Below, piece after piece: positions 49,618-59,044 of a stretch of DNA of 64,000 bases (its first letter is position 1; each line of letters opens with the position of its first letter). The stretch covers positions 1 to 64,000 of the forward strand of contig PGYS01000006.1 of the NCBI GenBank assembly GCA_002839795.1, read 5' to 3'. The DNA comes from Ignavibacteriae bacterium HGW-Ignavibacteriae-3. GTDB lineage: Bacteria; Bacteroidota; Ignavibacteria; Ignavibacteriales; Melioribacteraceae. The notes under the pieces are model-generated. The model ran no database searches and had not been told where the DNA came from. It was given only the letters and a program-made list of their open reading frames with translations. Position numbers and translations under genes: made by a program.

Positions 49618-52600
49618 TTAATTGAACATGTATCTGACAGAGAACTGAATTCTCCAGACATCAGATTCAAAAGCTGTTTGTTCAAGTGATTTATTCATCA
49701 ATTTACCGTTTACTTCTCTCATTCTGTACTGAGCTTTTCCAGATGCGTCAACCGGACCGCCCTGAGACGATGATGGAACAATTAATGGACTTGAATTGCC
49801 AAATGATGAACTAACAAGACGTTGTCCTACACCCCAATCACTGTTAAGCAGGTTACCGAAGTTAAGAATATCGGCTCTGAATTGTAATGTATTTCTCTTA
49901 TCCATCAAGTTTGTGAAAACTTCCTGAACAATGCTCAGATCCATTCTGTATACCATAGGAAGAAATACGGCGCCGCGTTCAGCGTACTTACCGCGATTTT
50001 CTTTCAAGTATTCATCCTGCTGAATATAGGCATCCCATGCGGCTGCCTGATCAGCAGCAGTATATACTCTGCCTGTTGTACCGGTATATTGCTGGAAGTT
50101 CATTTCAGTTTTGTTTCTGTGGATGTAGATAAGGTCGTTACTTGTACCGCCGTCACCATTCAAGTCGCCGCTGAATATATAGCTTGCATTTCCATTTGTA
50201 CGGCCTTCCCAGAATAATGATATTGTGGTAGCGCCGAAATTAAAATATTCTTTACGGTACGATAACATAGCAAAGACTCTCGATCCAGGTGAATTTGAAG
50301 AAAAAGCCACGCCAGGATTGTTAGGATCGCCGTTATGCTGATTGTTGTTCCAGGATCCGAAAGCAATGGAGCCGGGATCAACTGTATTTTTGGATTCGCC
50401 GTAGCTGTAAGCAGCCTTTGCTAAAAATCCGTTAGCGAATGGCCTCTCTAATGTAAACGCAAGGTTCCATGAATAACCGATATCCTGATTTTTCATAACA
50501 ATAGCATTGGAAACTGCGGAATTAATTCTGTTGCTTGTAAAGCGAGGGCGGTTATCAACGAAGCCCTTAAACGCTGATTGAGCAGCAGGCAGATTAGCAT
50601 TAATGTAATAGACACCATTAACATCTTTATTATAAATAAACTCCGCTGTTCCGAAAAAGTCTAATGGTAATTTCTGATCGATTGCTAAGTTTGTTCTCCA
50701 GACCTGAGGGAATTTAAAGTCTTTATCCGTCAAGGCCAATTCATAACTGGAAGCCGGAGCTCCTGTTATTGTGGTTGGTTTGTAACGGTCAGGATTAGGA
50801 TTGAACGGTCTTGTTGTGGTGTTATCAATCGATTCGAATCCTGTTAGCACGCCTGTGTTTCCGATCTGATTAGAAATCCATACATAAGCCGGACGACCGG
50901 TGAATAATCCGGAACCGCCGCGGATCTGTGTACTGCGGTCACCGTAAACATCCCAGTTAAAGCCGAAACGAGGAGAAACAAGAACATTGGCATTAGGCAG
51001 CTTTGCGGTACTGTACTGGATTGGATTTCCGTTTTCATCTCTGAATGTAAGAGCGTCTGCATTTGCGTTTGCATAACCGGTTTCGCCGAACTTAGGAACG
51101 TCAAAACGTAAGCCGAGAGTTAATGTTAGATCATTATTGACCTGCCATTCATCCTGAGCGTAAACGCCTGCATACCAAACTTCCAATGGCTGAACAGGTT
51201 TAGTGTTGCCGGGAATATTGTTCCATCTAACCTGGAAACGGCGTAAGGATACAGGAGAAACTGTTCTGTTTGGATTTGCCAGATAACCGTTAGCATCTGT
51301 ATAGAAGTCATTTAAAGAGTTATATACATAAACGCTTTGTGATCCCGGGAAGAATACGTTTTCAGATTCATATCTTTCAAGACTAACGCCGAAAGTGAAG
51401 CTATGATCCTGCATGTACAGACTTAAATTATTCTGGAACTGATATGTTTTGTAGCGCAATTCATTATTCGGTGTGAACGGCTCAAAACCGAAAGATGTAT
51501 AAGTAGAACCGCCGTTCAAGATATCAACCAACGGGAAAAATTCACCGACATAACCGCGGCTTTCATCCTGATAAGTATAACCGAGAATCATACTGTTGGA
51601 CATTCTGTCACTGATAATGGAATTCCATTCACCGATGATAGAGCGTATGTTTTCAAGAATCTTATAATTTGAATTTGCAAAGTTAAGACTGGTGGTGTTC
51701 GATCTTCTGCTGCCAAAACCTAGCGAAGAAGAGTTTGATTCAAGAACGTCTGTCTCTGAATCCAAATGATTGTAACGTAATGTAAGTTTGTTCTTATCAT
51801 TCAAGTTGTAATCCAACTTAACAATAAAACGTGTTGAGGGTGTAAGCGCATCATAACCCTGATAAGGACCCGTTACATAATTGAAATTATTTTTCAGGTA
51901 CGCGCTGAGAGCATCCAGATCTGAAGCTAATACTCTTGTTGTATTTCCGCCAACCGTCTGGCCGCCTGTGTTAGCCGTAAAAGTTGTTGCCGGCTGGGTT
52001 AGATCATCTTTTTCGAAACTAAAGAAGAAGAAGAGTTTATCTTTGATGATTGGACCGCCAAGAAATACACCGTATTGTTTGTAGCTGAATTTTCCGGCAT
52101 TGTAATCAAAGTCTTTAGCTCTTGTACCAACCTGACTTTCGGTACGGAACTGATAATAAGCCGCGCCTGAAAATTCGTTGGTTCCGCTTTTTGTAACTGT
52201 ATTAACTGCGGCTCCGACGAAATTACCCTGACGAACATCGTAAGGTGCAATATTAACCTGAACCTGCTCGATAGCATCAAGAGAGATAGGAGAAACACCG
52301 GTACGTTCACCGGGCTGGCCAGCAAGACCGAATGAGTTATTGAAGTAAGAACCGTCAACTGTAATATTGTTAAGACGGTTATCCTGACCAACAAAAGAGT
52401 TGCCGGAAGCCTGAGGTGTTAAGCGTGTAAAATCACCAATTCTTCTTGTTATTGTAGGGAGATATTGAAGAGCTTCAGTCGTAACTGAAGTAGCAGCTCC
52501 GGTTCTATCAGCACTAAATACAGCCTGGCGCTGAGCAGTAACCGAAATTTCGCCGACTTCAATACTCTTATCACGCATGGTAAAATCATAAGCAGATCCT

Positions 52601-52911
52601 ACACCGAGTGTGAGGTAAATATTTTCTTTAACCTGACTTTCAAATCCGATGAAACTTACAGTTACTTTGTAAGGGCCACCGACTCTCATACCAAGCAGGT
52701 TGTACTTTCCATCGGCGCGTGACGATGTTCCATACTGTGAACCGGAAGGTACGTGGACTGCAATTATGTTAGCACCCGGTAATGCTGCCCCTGACTGGTC
52801 AACTACGGTTCCGCTGATCGAGGATGTAGTTGTCTGGGAATACATTAACTGAGAGCTAAACATTACAGCCGCGAACAGGAAAAAAGAAATCAAATGTTTA
52901 ACTTTTCTCAT
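49618..52911 (-). CDS. Oar-like TonB-dependent receptor
   Basis: This 1097-aa outer-membrane receptor has a signal peptide (residues 1-25), a carboxypeptidase-regulatory-like domain (about 30-110: SSISGTVVDQSGAALPGANI), a plug with IEVGEISVTAQRQAVF and VDGSYFNNSFG (about 115-240), and a long barrel ending VWRIQFSVRYMFN. The domain order without a clear TonB-box of SusC form, and the 'QVNIAPYDVRQGNFVGAAVNTVTKSGTNEFSGAAYY' type segment (about 220-255), match Oar-like receptors (Oar of Myxococcus and Bacteroidota homologues). The substrate is unknown; no SusD partner gene adjoins it. ATG preceded by TTAGGAGC. Monocistronic. Confidence 0.9.
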   Translation of the reverse strand: MRKVKHLISFFLFAAVMFSSQLMYSQTTTSSISGTVVDQSGAALPGANIIAVHVPSGSQYGTSSRADGKYNLLGMRVGGPYKVTVSFIGFESQVKENIYLTLGVGSAYDFTMRDKSIEVGEISVTAQRQAVFSADRTGAATSVTTEALQYLPTITRRIGDFTRLTPQASGNSFVGQDNRLNNITVDGSYFNNSFGLAGQPGERTGVSPISLDAIEQVQVNIAPYDVRQGNFVGAAVNTVTKSGTNEFSGAAYYQFRTESQVGTRAKDFDYNAGKFSYKQYGVFLGGPIIKDKLFFFFSFEKDDLTQPATTFTANTGGQTVGGNTTRVLASDLDALSAYLKNNFNYVTGPYQGYDALTPSTRFIVKLDYNLNDKNKLTLRYNHLDSETDVLESNSSSLGFGSRRSNTTSLNFANSNYKILENIRSIIGEWNSIISDRMSNSMILGYTYQDESRGYVGEFFPLVDILNGGSTYTSFGFEPFTPNNELRYKTYQFQNNLSLYMQDHSFTFGVSLERYESENVFFPGSQSVYVYNSLNDFYTDANGYLANPNRTVSPVSLRRFQVRWNNIPGNTKPVQPLEVWYAGVYAQDEWQVNNDLTLTLGLRFDVPKFGETGYANANADALTFRDENGNPIQYSTAKLPNANVLVSPRFGFNWDVYGDRSTQIRGGSGLFTGRPAYVWISNQIGNTGVLTGFESIDNTTTRPFNPNPDRYKPTTITGAPASSYELALTDKDFKFPQVWRTNLAIDQKLPLDFFGTAEFIYNKDVNGVYYINANLPAAQSAFKGFVDNRPRFTSNRINSAVSNAIVMKNQDIGYSWNLAFTLERPFANGFLAKAAYSYGESKNTVDPGSIAFGSWNNNQHNGDPNNPGVAFSSNSPGSRVFAMLSYRKEYFNFGATTISLFWEGRTNGNASYIFSGDLNGDGGTSNDLIYIHRNKTEMNFQQYTGTTGRVYTAADQAAAWDAYIQQDEYLKENRGKYAERGAVFLPMVYRMDLSIVQEVFTNLMDKRNTLQFRADILNFGNLLNSDWGVGQRLVSSSFGNSSPLIVPSSSQGGPVDASGKAQYRMREVNGKLMNKSLEQTAFESDVWRIQFSVRYMFN

Positions 52912-53182
52912 ACATTGCTCCTAAGTGGGTTGGTAAATTATTAATTAATAAGGTTTTTTTTTTCGAAGTGATATTGATGTAAAAATTTTCTGGGTGCAAG
53001 ATTCTATATAAATTTGGTTTCAAATCCATTGAATAACAGTAATTTTACTTAATTCGCAATTTTTGAATTAATTGATTCTCGGAGAAAAATTTTTACACCC
53101 GAAGATATGAAAATCTGGCTATAGTCAAAAGAATTTTCATACTTTTTTTTGAGACCGCCTGCTGGGTTTCCCTCGGAAAATA
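52912..53182. other. AT-rich divergent intergenic stretch
   Basis: Between the TonB receptor gene (minus) and the NPP-type gene (plus) lies about 375 bp without a gene. I see no tRNA, repeat or convincing promoter for the minus-strand gene in 52912-53182; the plus-strand promoter follows at 53183-53211. Confidence 0.6.
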
Positions 53183-53211
53183 TTGACTTTTCTTTATAAG
53201 AATTATATTTG
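53183..53211 (+). promoter_or_regulatory. Promoter of the NPP-type phosphodiesterase gene
   Basis: TTG (53183-53185), an 18-bp spacer and TATATTTG (53204-53211) match TTG-N18-20-TAnnTTTG. Transcription would start near 53218, about 70 nt before the chosen ATG. Confidence 0.65.
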
Positions 53212-53286
53212 CAGCCCTTCCAATTTCCTTATTCAAGTTCAACATTCTTATATTGGCTTATGAATTTTTACTCAAGGGAAAAAAGA

Positions 53287-54492
53287 ATGAAAAAGACACT
53301 TTTGATGTTTTCACTTATTTTTGCATTAACCGCAACATTAAATGCGGGACCGAAGCCATATGTAATTTTAGTTTCTTTCGACGCCTTTAGATGGGACTAT
53401 TTGAATCGGGGTATAACACCGAATCTTGAAAAAATAAGGGAAAACGGAGTCTCTGCTATTTCATTACGCCCGTCATTTCCTTCCAAAACCTTTCCAAATC
53501 ATTTGTCCATTGTTACGGGCATGTATCCTGCCCATCACGGAATTATCGCAAATAGTTTTCAAGACCCGTTCACAAAAAAAATCTACAGACTAAGCGATAC
53601 CAATGCGGTACGAAACGGCCGATGGTATTTAGGCGAGCCTTTCTGGGAAACCGCTGAAAGACAGGGAGTTATTTCAGCGAGCTATTTCTGGCCGGGTTCC
53701 GAGATATCCATTCCATACAGGCGGCCGACTTATAATCAGGCATATGAACATGCACGTCCATACGAGACAAGAATTGACGGAGTTATTGAGTGGTTAAATC
53801 TTCCGTATGAGAAGCGGCCCCATTTTATCACCCTCTATTTTAGTGAAACAGACGATGAGGGACATCCTTTCGGACCTGATTCGCCGGAAGTGAACGAAGC
53901 AATAAAGCGGCTTGACTATTTAACAGGCTATCTCTTTAATAAATTAAACGAAACTCAAATCCGGGATAGTGTGGATGTGATATTTGTGTCCGATCATGGA
54001 ATGACGAAAATTGATAAGGAGCGCAGAATAAACATTGAGAATATAATTCGCGATGAAAAATGCAGGCTGGCCGAATCCGGCCCATTCATGTTTATTGAAC
54101 CGGAGAAATCGAAACTCGAAACGGTTTACAATATTCTGAAAAAAAATGAGGACCATTACAAAGTATATTACAAAAAAGATATTCCGGAATATTACCACTT
54201 CAACGATCATCCATTCATTACATCAATAGTTGTGATTGCAGACTTAGGATGGTCAGTCATCACCAACAGAAAGTCTGAATGGGACGCTTTGGGAGATCAC
54301 GGTTTTGACAACCACCAGATAGATATGCATGGAATATTTTTAGCAGCCGGACCTCATTTTAGAAAAAATTACCGCACCGGTACTTTATGGAACATCGATA
54401 TATATCCCCTTCTTTGTAAAATATTTGATATTTATCCGCGCACCAATATTGACGGCAATCTCGACAGAATAGAATTCATTTTAAAAAATTAA
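53287..54492 (+). CDS. Secreted nucleotide pyrophosphatase/phosphodiesterase (NPP) family enzyme
   Basis: This 401-aa member of the alkaline phosphatase superfamily has the two-zinc site of nucleotide pyrophosphatases/phosphodiesterases: VSFDAFRWDY (metal Asp), the nucleophile Thr in FPSKTFPNH, FSETDDEGH (Asp and His), VSDHGM (Asp and His) and a final histidine region (GDHGFDNH). A signal peptide (MKKTLLMFSLIFALTATLNA) indicates export. Substrates in the family include nucleotides, nucleotide sugars and phospholipids; which applies is not visible. The open frame extends to 53209, but the ATG at 53287 follows AAGGGAAAAAAGA and gives the signal peptide. It may be co-transcribed with the M16 pair 16 bp downstream. 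Confidence 0.88.
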   Translation: MKKTLLMFSLIFALTATLNAGPKPYVILVSFDAFRWDYLNRGITPNLEKIRENGVSAISLRPSFPSKTFPNHLSIVTGMYPAHHGIIANSFQDPFTKKIYRLSDTNAVRNGRWYLGEPFWETAERQGVISASYFWPGSEISIPYRRPTYNQAYEHARPYETRIDGVIEWLNLPYEKRPHFITLYFSETDDEGHPFGPDSPEVNEAIKRLDYLTGYLFNKLNETQIRDSVDVIFVSDHGMTKIDKERRINIENIIRDEKCRLAESGPFMFIEPEKSKLETVYNILKKNEDHYKVYYKKDIPEYYHFNDHPFITSIVVIADLGWSVITNRKSEWDALGDHGFDNHQIDMHGIFLAAGPHFRKNYRTGTLWNIDIYPLLCKIFDIYPRTNIDGNLDRIEFILKN

Positions 54493-54508
54493 TTTCCGGC
54501 TAATTCCG

Positions 54509-55780
54509 ATGGCAAAAAATTTATTAAAAATTGATTATGAAAAATATACTCTGGATAACGGTCTGCAGGTAATTCTATATCCCGATAATTCATTTCCGCT
54601 TGTCTCTGTAAATATCTGGTACAGTGTTGGCTCGGCAAATGAAAAACCCGGCAAGACAGGTTTTGCCCATTTATTCGAGCATATGATGTTTCAGGGTTCG
54701 GAAAATATTCCGAAGGAAGGACATTTCCGTTACATTCAGGAAGCCGGCGGAAGTCTGAACGGATCAACAAGTATTGACCGTACGAATTATTATGAAACCG
54801 TTCCTGCCAATTACTGGGAACTTCCGCTCTGGCTTGAATCCGACAGAATGGGATTTATGCTTGGCGGTCTGACTCAGGAAAAACTTGATAATCAGAAAGA
54901 TGTTGTAATGAACGAACGCCGCCAGAGTTACGAAAATCAGCCATATGGAACCGCATGGGAAAAACTATTCTCTAATTTATTTCCGGAGAATCATCCATAC
55001 TCCTGGCCTACTATCGGATGGATGGAGGATATAACAAAGTTCGAATTGAACGAAGTAAAAAATTTCTTCCGCACATATTATTCACCGAACAATGCCTCTC
55101 TTGTAGTAGGAGGAAACTTTGATACTAACGGGATGAGGAATAGTATCGAAAAATATTTCGGTGATATTCAAAGCGGCGGCAAGGTTCCCGGAATTACAGT
55201 GCCTCCAAAAAAAAATATTGAGACAAAAAAGATAATTGTTGAGGATTCCATTCAACTGCCCCGTATTTATCTGGGCTTTCATACGGAAAAAGCTTTCAGT
55301 AAAAACGACGCCGCTTTAGACATCCTTTCCGATGTACTTACATCATCCAAAAACGCGCGTCTTCAGAAGTCGCTTATTTTTGAAAAGCAGATTGCTCAGG
55401 ATGTCTATTCGTTTCAGTATTCAGCCAGACTCGACGGTTCATTTATAATTATATCCACGGCAAAACCCGGAATTACCCTTGAATCCATCAAGAGTGAAAT
55501 CATGACTGAAATTTCAAAGCTTATCAGCGGAGGAATTACAGATGACGAGATGCTCAGGGCAAAAAACAGTCTGAAATCATCTTACATTTATTCACTTCAA
55601 AAACTGGACCTTATTACGGATCACCTGAATCATTACAATTATTTTCTGAATGAACCGGATTCTTTTTTATTCGACCTCTCCCGGTACGAAAATGTAACAA
55701 AGGAACAGGTAATTGAAGCTGCAAAAAAATATTTACTCAACGGACATACCGAACTGAACTTCATTCCAAGGACAAAGTGA
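54509..55780 (+). CDS. M16 zinc peptidase, catalytic subunit
   Basis: This 423-aa M16B-type peptidase has the inverted zinc motif HLFEHMMFQGSEN (H-x-x-E-H, about 50-62) and the downstream glutamate about 75 residues later in DNQKDVVMNERRQS. The C-terminal half repeats the fold with a GGFT-like substrate strand and R-x-Y-type residues. It lacks a signal peptide, suggesting a cytoplasmic location. The next gene encodes a second M16 protein without the zinc motif, so together they likely form a heterodimer, as in mitochondrial processing peptidase and bacterial two-subunit M16B enzymes. The intergenic gap is 6 bp. Confidence 0.92.
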   Translation: MAKNLLKIDYEKYTLDNGLQVILYPDNSFPLVSVNIWYSVGSANEKPGKTGFAHLFEHMMFQGSENIPKEGHFRYIQEAGGSLNGSTSIDRTNYYETVPANYWELPLWLESDRMGFMLGGLTQEKLDNQKDVVMNERRQSYENQPYGTAWEKLFSNLFPENHPYSWPTIGWMEDITKFELNEVKNFFRTYYSPNNASLVVGGNFDTNGMRNSIEKYFGDIQSGGKVPGITVPPKKNIETKKIIVEDSIQLPRIYLGFHTEKAFSKNDAALDILSDVLTSSKNARLQKSLIFEKQIAQDVYSFQYSARLDGSFIIISTAKPGITLESIKSEIMTEISKLISGGITDDEMLRAKNSLKSSYIYSLQKLDLITDHLNHYNYFLNEPDSFLFDLSRYENVTKEQVIEAAKKYLLNGHTELNFIPRTK

Positions 55781-55786
55781 TTTGAT

Positions 55787-57148
55787 ATGATAGACAGATC
55801 TGCAGCGCCTGCGCCCGAAAAAAAATTAACTTTTGATCTTCCGGAAATAAAAGAGCTCAGTCTCTCCAATGGAACTAAAGTCTTATTCGTACGGAAGGAT
55901 AAACTTCCCATCGTTTATACAAATCTCATTATTTCATGCGGCAGTAAATCGGATCCGGCGGCAAAGAGGGGCACCGGATATCTTACTTCCCTTCTTGTTG
56001 ATGAAGGAGCCGGTAAATTTGATTCTCTTGAATTAAACGGGGAATTTGAAAAACTGGGATCTATTTTTTCTGTGCGCTCAAATCATGATATGACTTCAAT
56101 GACTCTTACCTCATTGAAAGACAATTTCAACCGGTCTCTTGAGTTAATGTCTGATGTAATTCTGACTCCGCGTTTTGACGAGAAAGATTTTGCGAGAGAA
56201 AAGAAAAAGGTGCTTGATAAAATTCTTCAGCTTAAGGATGAGCCTTCGTTTATAGCATCCTCTGTTTTTGAGCGAAAAATATTTAAAGATTCATATTATG
56301 CGTTCCCCGAAATCGGTTTTGAGAATACTGTGGCGGATATCTCCAACAACGATATAAAAAAATTCTATACGCAAAATTATACAGCGGCGAATTCAACATT
56401 TGTAGTTGTGGGAAACCTTACAGAGAGTGAAGTGACTGACAAGTTCAACGGATATTTTAGCAAATGGGACAGCTCAAAGAAATCATCGGCAATATTTGAA
56501 AAACCGGAAAGAGCACCAACAAGTTTTTATTTTGTCCACAAAAAGGATTCCGCGCAAAGCGAAATACGTATTGGACATCTGGCAAAAAAACGCGATGCAG
56601 CCGATTTTATTCCCGCGCGTATAATGAATACTATTCTCGGCGGACAATTCTCCAGCCGAATCAATCTTAATTTGAGAGAAGACAAGGGATTTACTTACGG
56701 CGCTAATTCATCATTTCAATATTACAGGGAAGCGGGTCTATTTGAAGTTTCTACCGCCGTTAATATTGAAAATACAGGTGAAGCCGTTTCGGAAATATTA
56801 AAGGAGTTAGACGGAATAAGAAAAGAGATTACTCCTAAAGAGATTGAGTTCGCCAAGTCTTATCTTATCAAGCAGTTCCCCGCGAGGTTTGAGACTTATG
56901 CCCAGGTAGCCAAAAACATTGAACAGTTGATTCTTCACAGGCTGGACATTGATGATCTTAGAGGCTACACAGGAAAAATCGAATCGACTGAAATAAGGGA
57001 AGTATCGGCGGCCGCACTCGAAAATATTTTTCCTGAAGAATTAGTAGTGGTGGCGGTAGGAGAGAAAGAAAAGATAATACCTCAACTAAAAAAAATAAAA
57101 GGTGTTGAACCTGAAGAACTTGATTTAAACGGGAATCCGCAGATTTAA
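55787..57148 (+). CDS. M16-family protein, non-catalytic partner subunit
   Basis: This 453-aa protein has the M16 fold (GTGYLTSLLVDEGAGKFDSLELN where the zinc motif should stand; NLREDKGFTYGANSSFQYYR in the C-terminal half, a conserved R/Y motif). The H-x-x-E-H zinc ligands are missing, so it cannot be catalytic by the usual mechanism. Its C-terminal R-x-Y region is intact, the pattern of the inactive subunit in two-subunit M16B peptidases that supplies substrate binding. It begins 6 bp after the active partner. A long acidic C-terminal end (EPEELDLNGNPQI) follows the domain. No signal peptide. Confidence 0.88.
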   Translation: MIDRSAAPAPEKKLTFDLPEIKELSLSNGTKVLFVRKDKLPIVYTNLIISCGSKSDPAAKRGTGYLTSLLVDEGAGKFDSLELNGEFEKLGSIFSVRSNHDMTSMTLTSLKDNFNRSLELMSDVILTPRFDEKDFAREKKKVLDKILQLKDEPSFIASSVFERKIFKDSYYAFPEIGFENTVADISNNDIKKFYTQNYTAANSTFVVVGNLTESEVTDKFNGYFSKWDSSKKSSAIFEKPERAPTSFYFVHKKDSAQSEIRIGHLAKKRDAADFIPARIMNTILGGQFSSRINLNLREDKGFTYGANSSFQYYREAGLFEVSTAVNIENTGEAVSEILKELDGIRKEITPKEIEFAKSYLIKQFPARFETYAQVAKNIEQLILHRLDIDDLRGYTGKIESTEIREVSAAALENIFPEELVVVAVGEKEKIIPQLKKIKGVEPEELDLNGNPQI

Positions 57149-57153
57149 TTTGT

Positions 57154-58185
57154 CTAATTTGTGTTTTGAGTCATGTAGGATTCTGAGAGCGCAATAATCT
57201 TATGGCCCTTTTTCTTATACTGTTCCAGTTCCATAATTATCTTTTCAAAATTATTAAATGAACAGATAAATATTTTCTGTCTCATTCCCGTAGTATCGTT
57301 AGCGTAAAATTTAAATTTCGAAAACAATTCACTCTCATCAGCTCCCTCGAGCTGAATGAATTCTTTCAGCGGAAATAATTTAATCCCCTGCCGTTTAAAA
57401 TCATCCCGCACAAAATTGTAGATCGGAGAAATATAGAGTGCGGATTTTTCATCAACCGCAACTATTTTTGAATCCCTGAATGAAGAGAGGATATTCTTAA
57501 TTGATCCCCGCAGAAGTTCCTTCGGATACTCCTGTTTCAGCTTCATCTTCGAATCGTTTATTTCATTATTCAAAAGTAACACATACTCCTTACGGTATTT
57601 TTTAAGCGTATCGGCCTGAAGCATGAGTGATTTATCAGGCACAATCATACAGGCAAGCGGCTGCGTAAATCCTAAGAATTTATTAAAATTGCCGCTGCCG
57701 AGATCAAGGGCGTCGGAGATGATAAAAGCAAGACTATTTCTCTTGCGTATTAAAGTTTTTACCGGAAGCAGGGTGGCTTTAAGTTTAAGAATTTCATTCA
57801 CATAAATTCTAATTTCAGTGGAACCGTTAATTCTCTTTTCTTCAGAAACAAATCCTGTTATATCTTTTTCGATAATTTTATTTATATCTCTGATAATAAG
57901 TGGGGCAGGGATATCGGCCGGAATTTTAATTGAATACTCAACCTTTGTAGAGTCATCGTATACCTGTTTAACCTTTTTTTTTGATATCCAGCCGGATTCA
58001 ATTCCATAGTCACCCAATACTTTGAAAAAGGCGCTGTCTATCTTTACAACAGAGACTTCCTTAAGAGTAAATGATTTCTCGGGTAATTCCGATTGCTGAA
58101 TTTTGTCAATAGCGATATCCACGATCAATAGAATGACCGCAAAGATCAAAAGGAACGTAATGATTTTTTGTTTTTGACTTGTCAA
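57154..58185 (-). CDS. Degenerate divergent polysaccharide deacetylase-like (YibQ-type) protein
   Basis: This 343-aa protein has an N-terminal membrane anchor (about 8-26) and a periplasmic region. Residues about 155-340 resemble the divergent polysaccharide deacetylase family (YibQ/DUF610): LAFIISDALDLGSGNFNKFLG and TQPLACMIVPDKSLMLQAD mirror the family 'IAIVIDDLG...LPLTFAIlP...A' pattern, and the sequence then has KEYVLLLNNEI where active forms show H-x-P-M-E. The metal-binding histidines are therefore mostly missing. Substrate binding without hydrolysis, or an unrelated Rossmann-like fold, are both possible. It is convergent with the M16 pair and divergent from nothing obvious. Confidence 0.45.
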   Translation of the reverse strand: MTSQKQKIITFLLIFAVILLIVDIAIDKIQQSELPEKSFTLKEVSVVKIDSAFFKVLGDYGIESGWISKKKVKQVYDDSTKVEYSIKIPADIPAPLIIRDINKIIEKDITGFVSEEKRINGSTEIRIYVNEILKLKATLLPVKTLIRKRNSLAFIISDALDLGSGNFNKFLGFTQPLACMIVPDKSLMLQADTLKKYRKEYVLLLNNEINDSKMKLKQEYPKELLRGSIKNILSSFRDSKIVAVDEKSALYISPIYNFVRDDFKRQGIKLFPLKEFIQLEGADESELFSKFKFYANDTTGMRQKIFICSFNNFEKIIMELEQYKKKGHKIIALSESYMTQNTN

Positions 58186-58251
58186 TTGGGATCCATTGCA
58201 AAGAAAAGAATTCCGTGCGGTAAATTTTATATTTTTAACTTTTAAAGTCTA

Positions 58252-59034
58252 TCAGGAGTTTTTAAAATCAGCTTTTCGCTTTTCCAGAAATGCGGAAGTT
58301 CCCTCTTTAAAATCCTCTGTCCCGCAACAAAGACCGAACATACTCGATTCCAGATTCTGCCCTTCAATTTCGGAAACATCATCGCATGCAACAATCGCTT
58401 TGATGGCCATTCTGATTGCAATCTGTCCCTTGGAGGAAATCTTTTCGGCCATTTCAACCGCCTTCGTCATCAATTCTTCGCCTTTAAAAACATTATTTAC
58501 CAGTCCCATTCTTAGCGCCTCGTGCGAATCGATAAGATCGCCGGTTAAAATCATTTCCGCTGCTCTGCCGGAATTGATCAGTCTGGTTAATCTCTGGGTA
58601 CCGGCATAACCGGGAATAATACCGAGATTCACTTCAGGCTGACCGAACTTTGCTTTATCCGATGCAAGACGTATATGACAAGCCAGAGCCAGCTCGCAGC
58701 CGCCGCCCAACGCAAAACCGTTAACCGCGGCTATAACAGGTTTGCCGAGTTTTTCAATCATATTAAAAACCTCCTGACCATTTTCGGAAAAAATCTGACC
58801 TGAAACTGCATTAAGCTTATTCAGTTCGGAAATATCGGCTCCCGCTACAAAGGCCTTTTCGCCTGCACCGGTAACAATCACGGCGTTAATTTCATTTTCA
58901 TTTTTGATATAGGTAAAACATTTTTTCAGTTCGGTCAGCGTGGCATTATTAAGAGCATTCAGTTTATCGGGTCTGTTAATAGTGATGAAAGCTATTTTAT
59001 TTTTTACTTCGCATAAAATATTATTGTAATCCAT
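58252..59034 (-). CDS. Enoyl-CoA hydratase/isomerase (crotonase) family enzyme
   Basis: This 260-aa crotonase-fold enzyme has the oxyanion-hole segment KAFVAGADISELNKL (about 63-77), the signature PVIAAVNGFALGGGCELALACHI split around residues 97-120 with catalytic Glu about 112, and the second Glu in FGQPEVNLGIIPGYAGTQRL (about 132). Both catalytic glutamates are present, so hydration of short-chain enoyl-CoA (as in Crt or EchA) is most likely. Its place beside OM and DUF2231 genes gives no pathway clue. Probably the last gene of the operon starting at 60143. Confidence 0.92.
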   Translation of the reverse strand: MDYNNILCEVKNKIAFITINRPDKLNALNNATLTELKKCFTYIKNENEINAVIVTGAGEKAFVAGADISELNKLNAVSGQIFSENGQEVFNMIEKLGKPVIAAVNGFALGGGCELALACHIRLASDKAKFGQPEVNLGIIPGYAGTQRLTRLINSGRAAEMILTGDLIDSHEALRMGLVNNVFKGEELMTKAVEMAEKISSKGQIAIRMAIKAIVACDDVSEIEGQNLESSMFGLCCGTEDFKEGTSAFLEKRKADFKNS

Positions 59035-59044
59035 CTCCGCCTCG

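Noticed and set aside
50160-52394. Several 60-130-aa minus-strand ORFs inside the TonB receptor gene
   Set aside because: All lie in other frames of a single well-conserved receptor gene and have low-complexity, Leu/Ser-rich composition typical of shadows.
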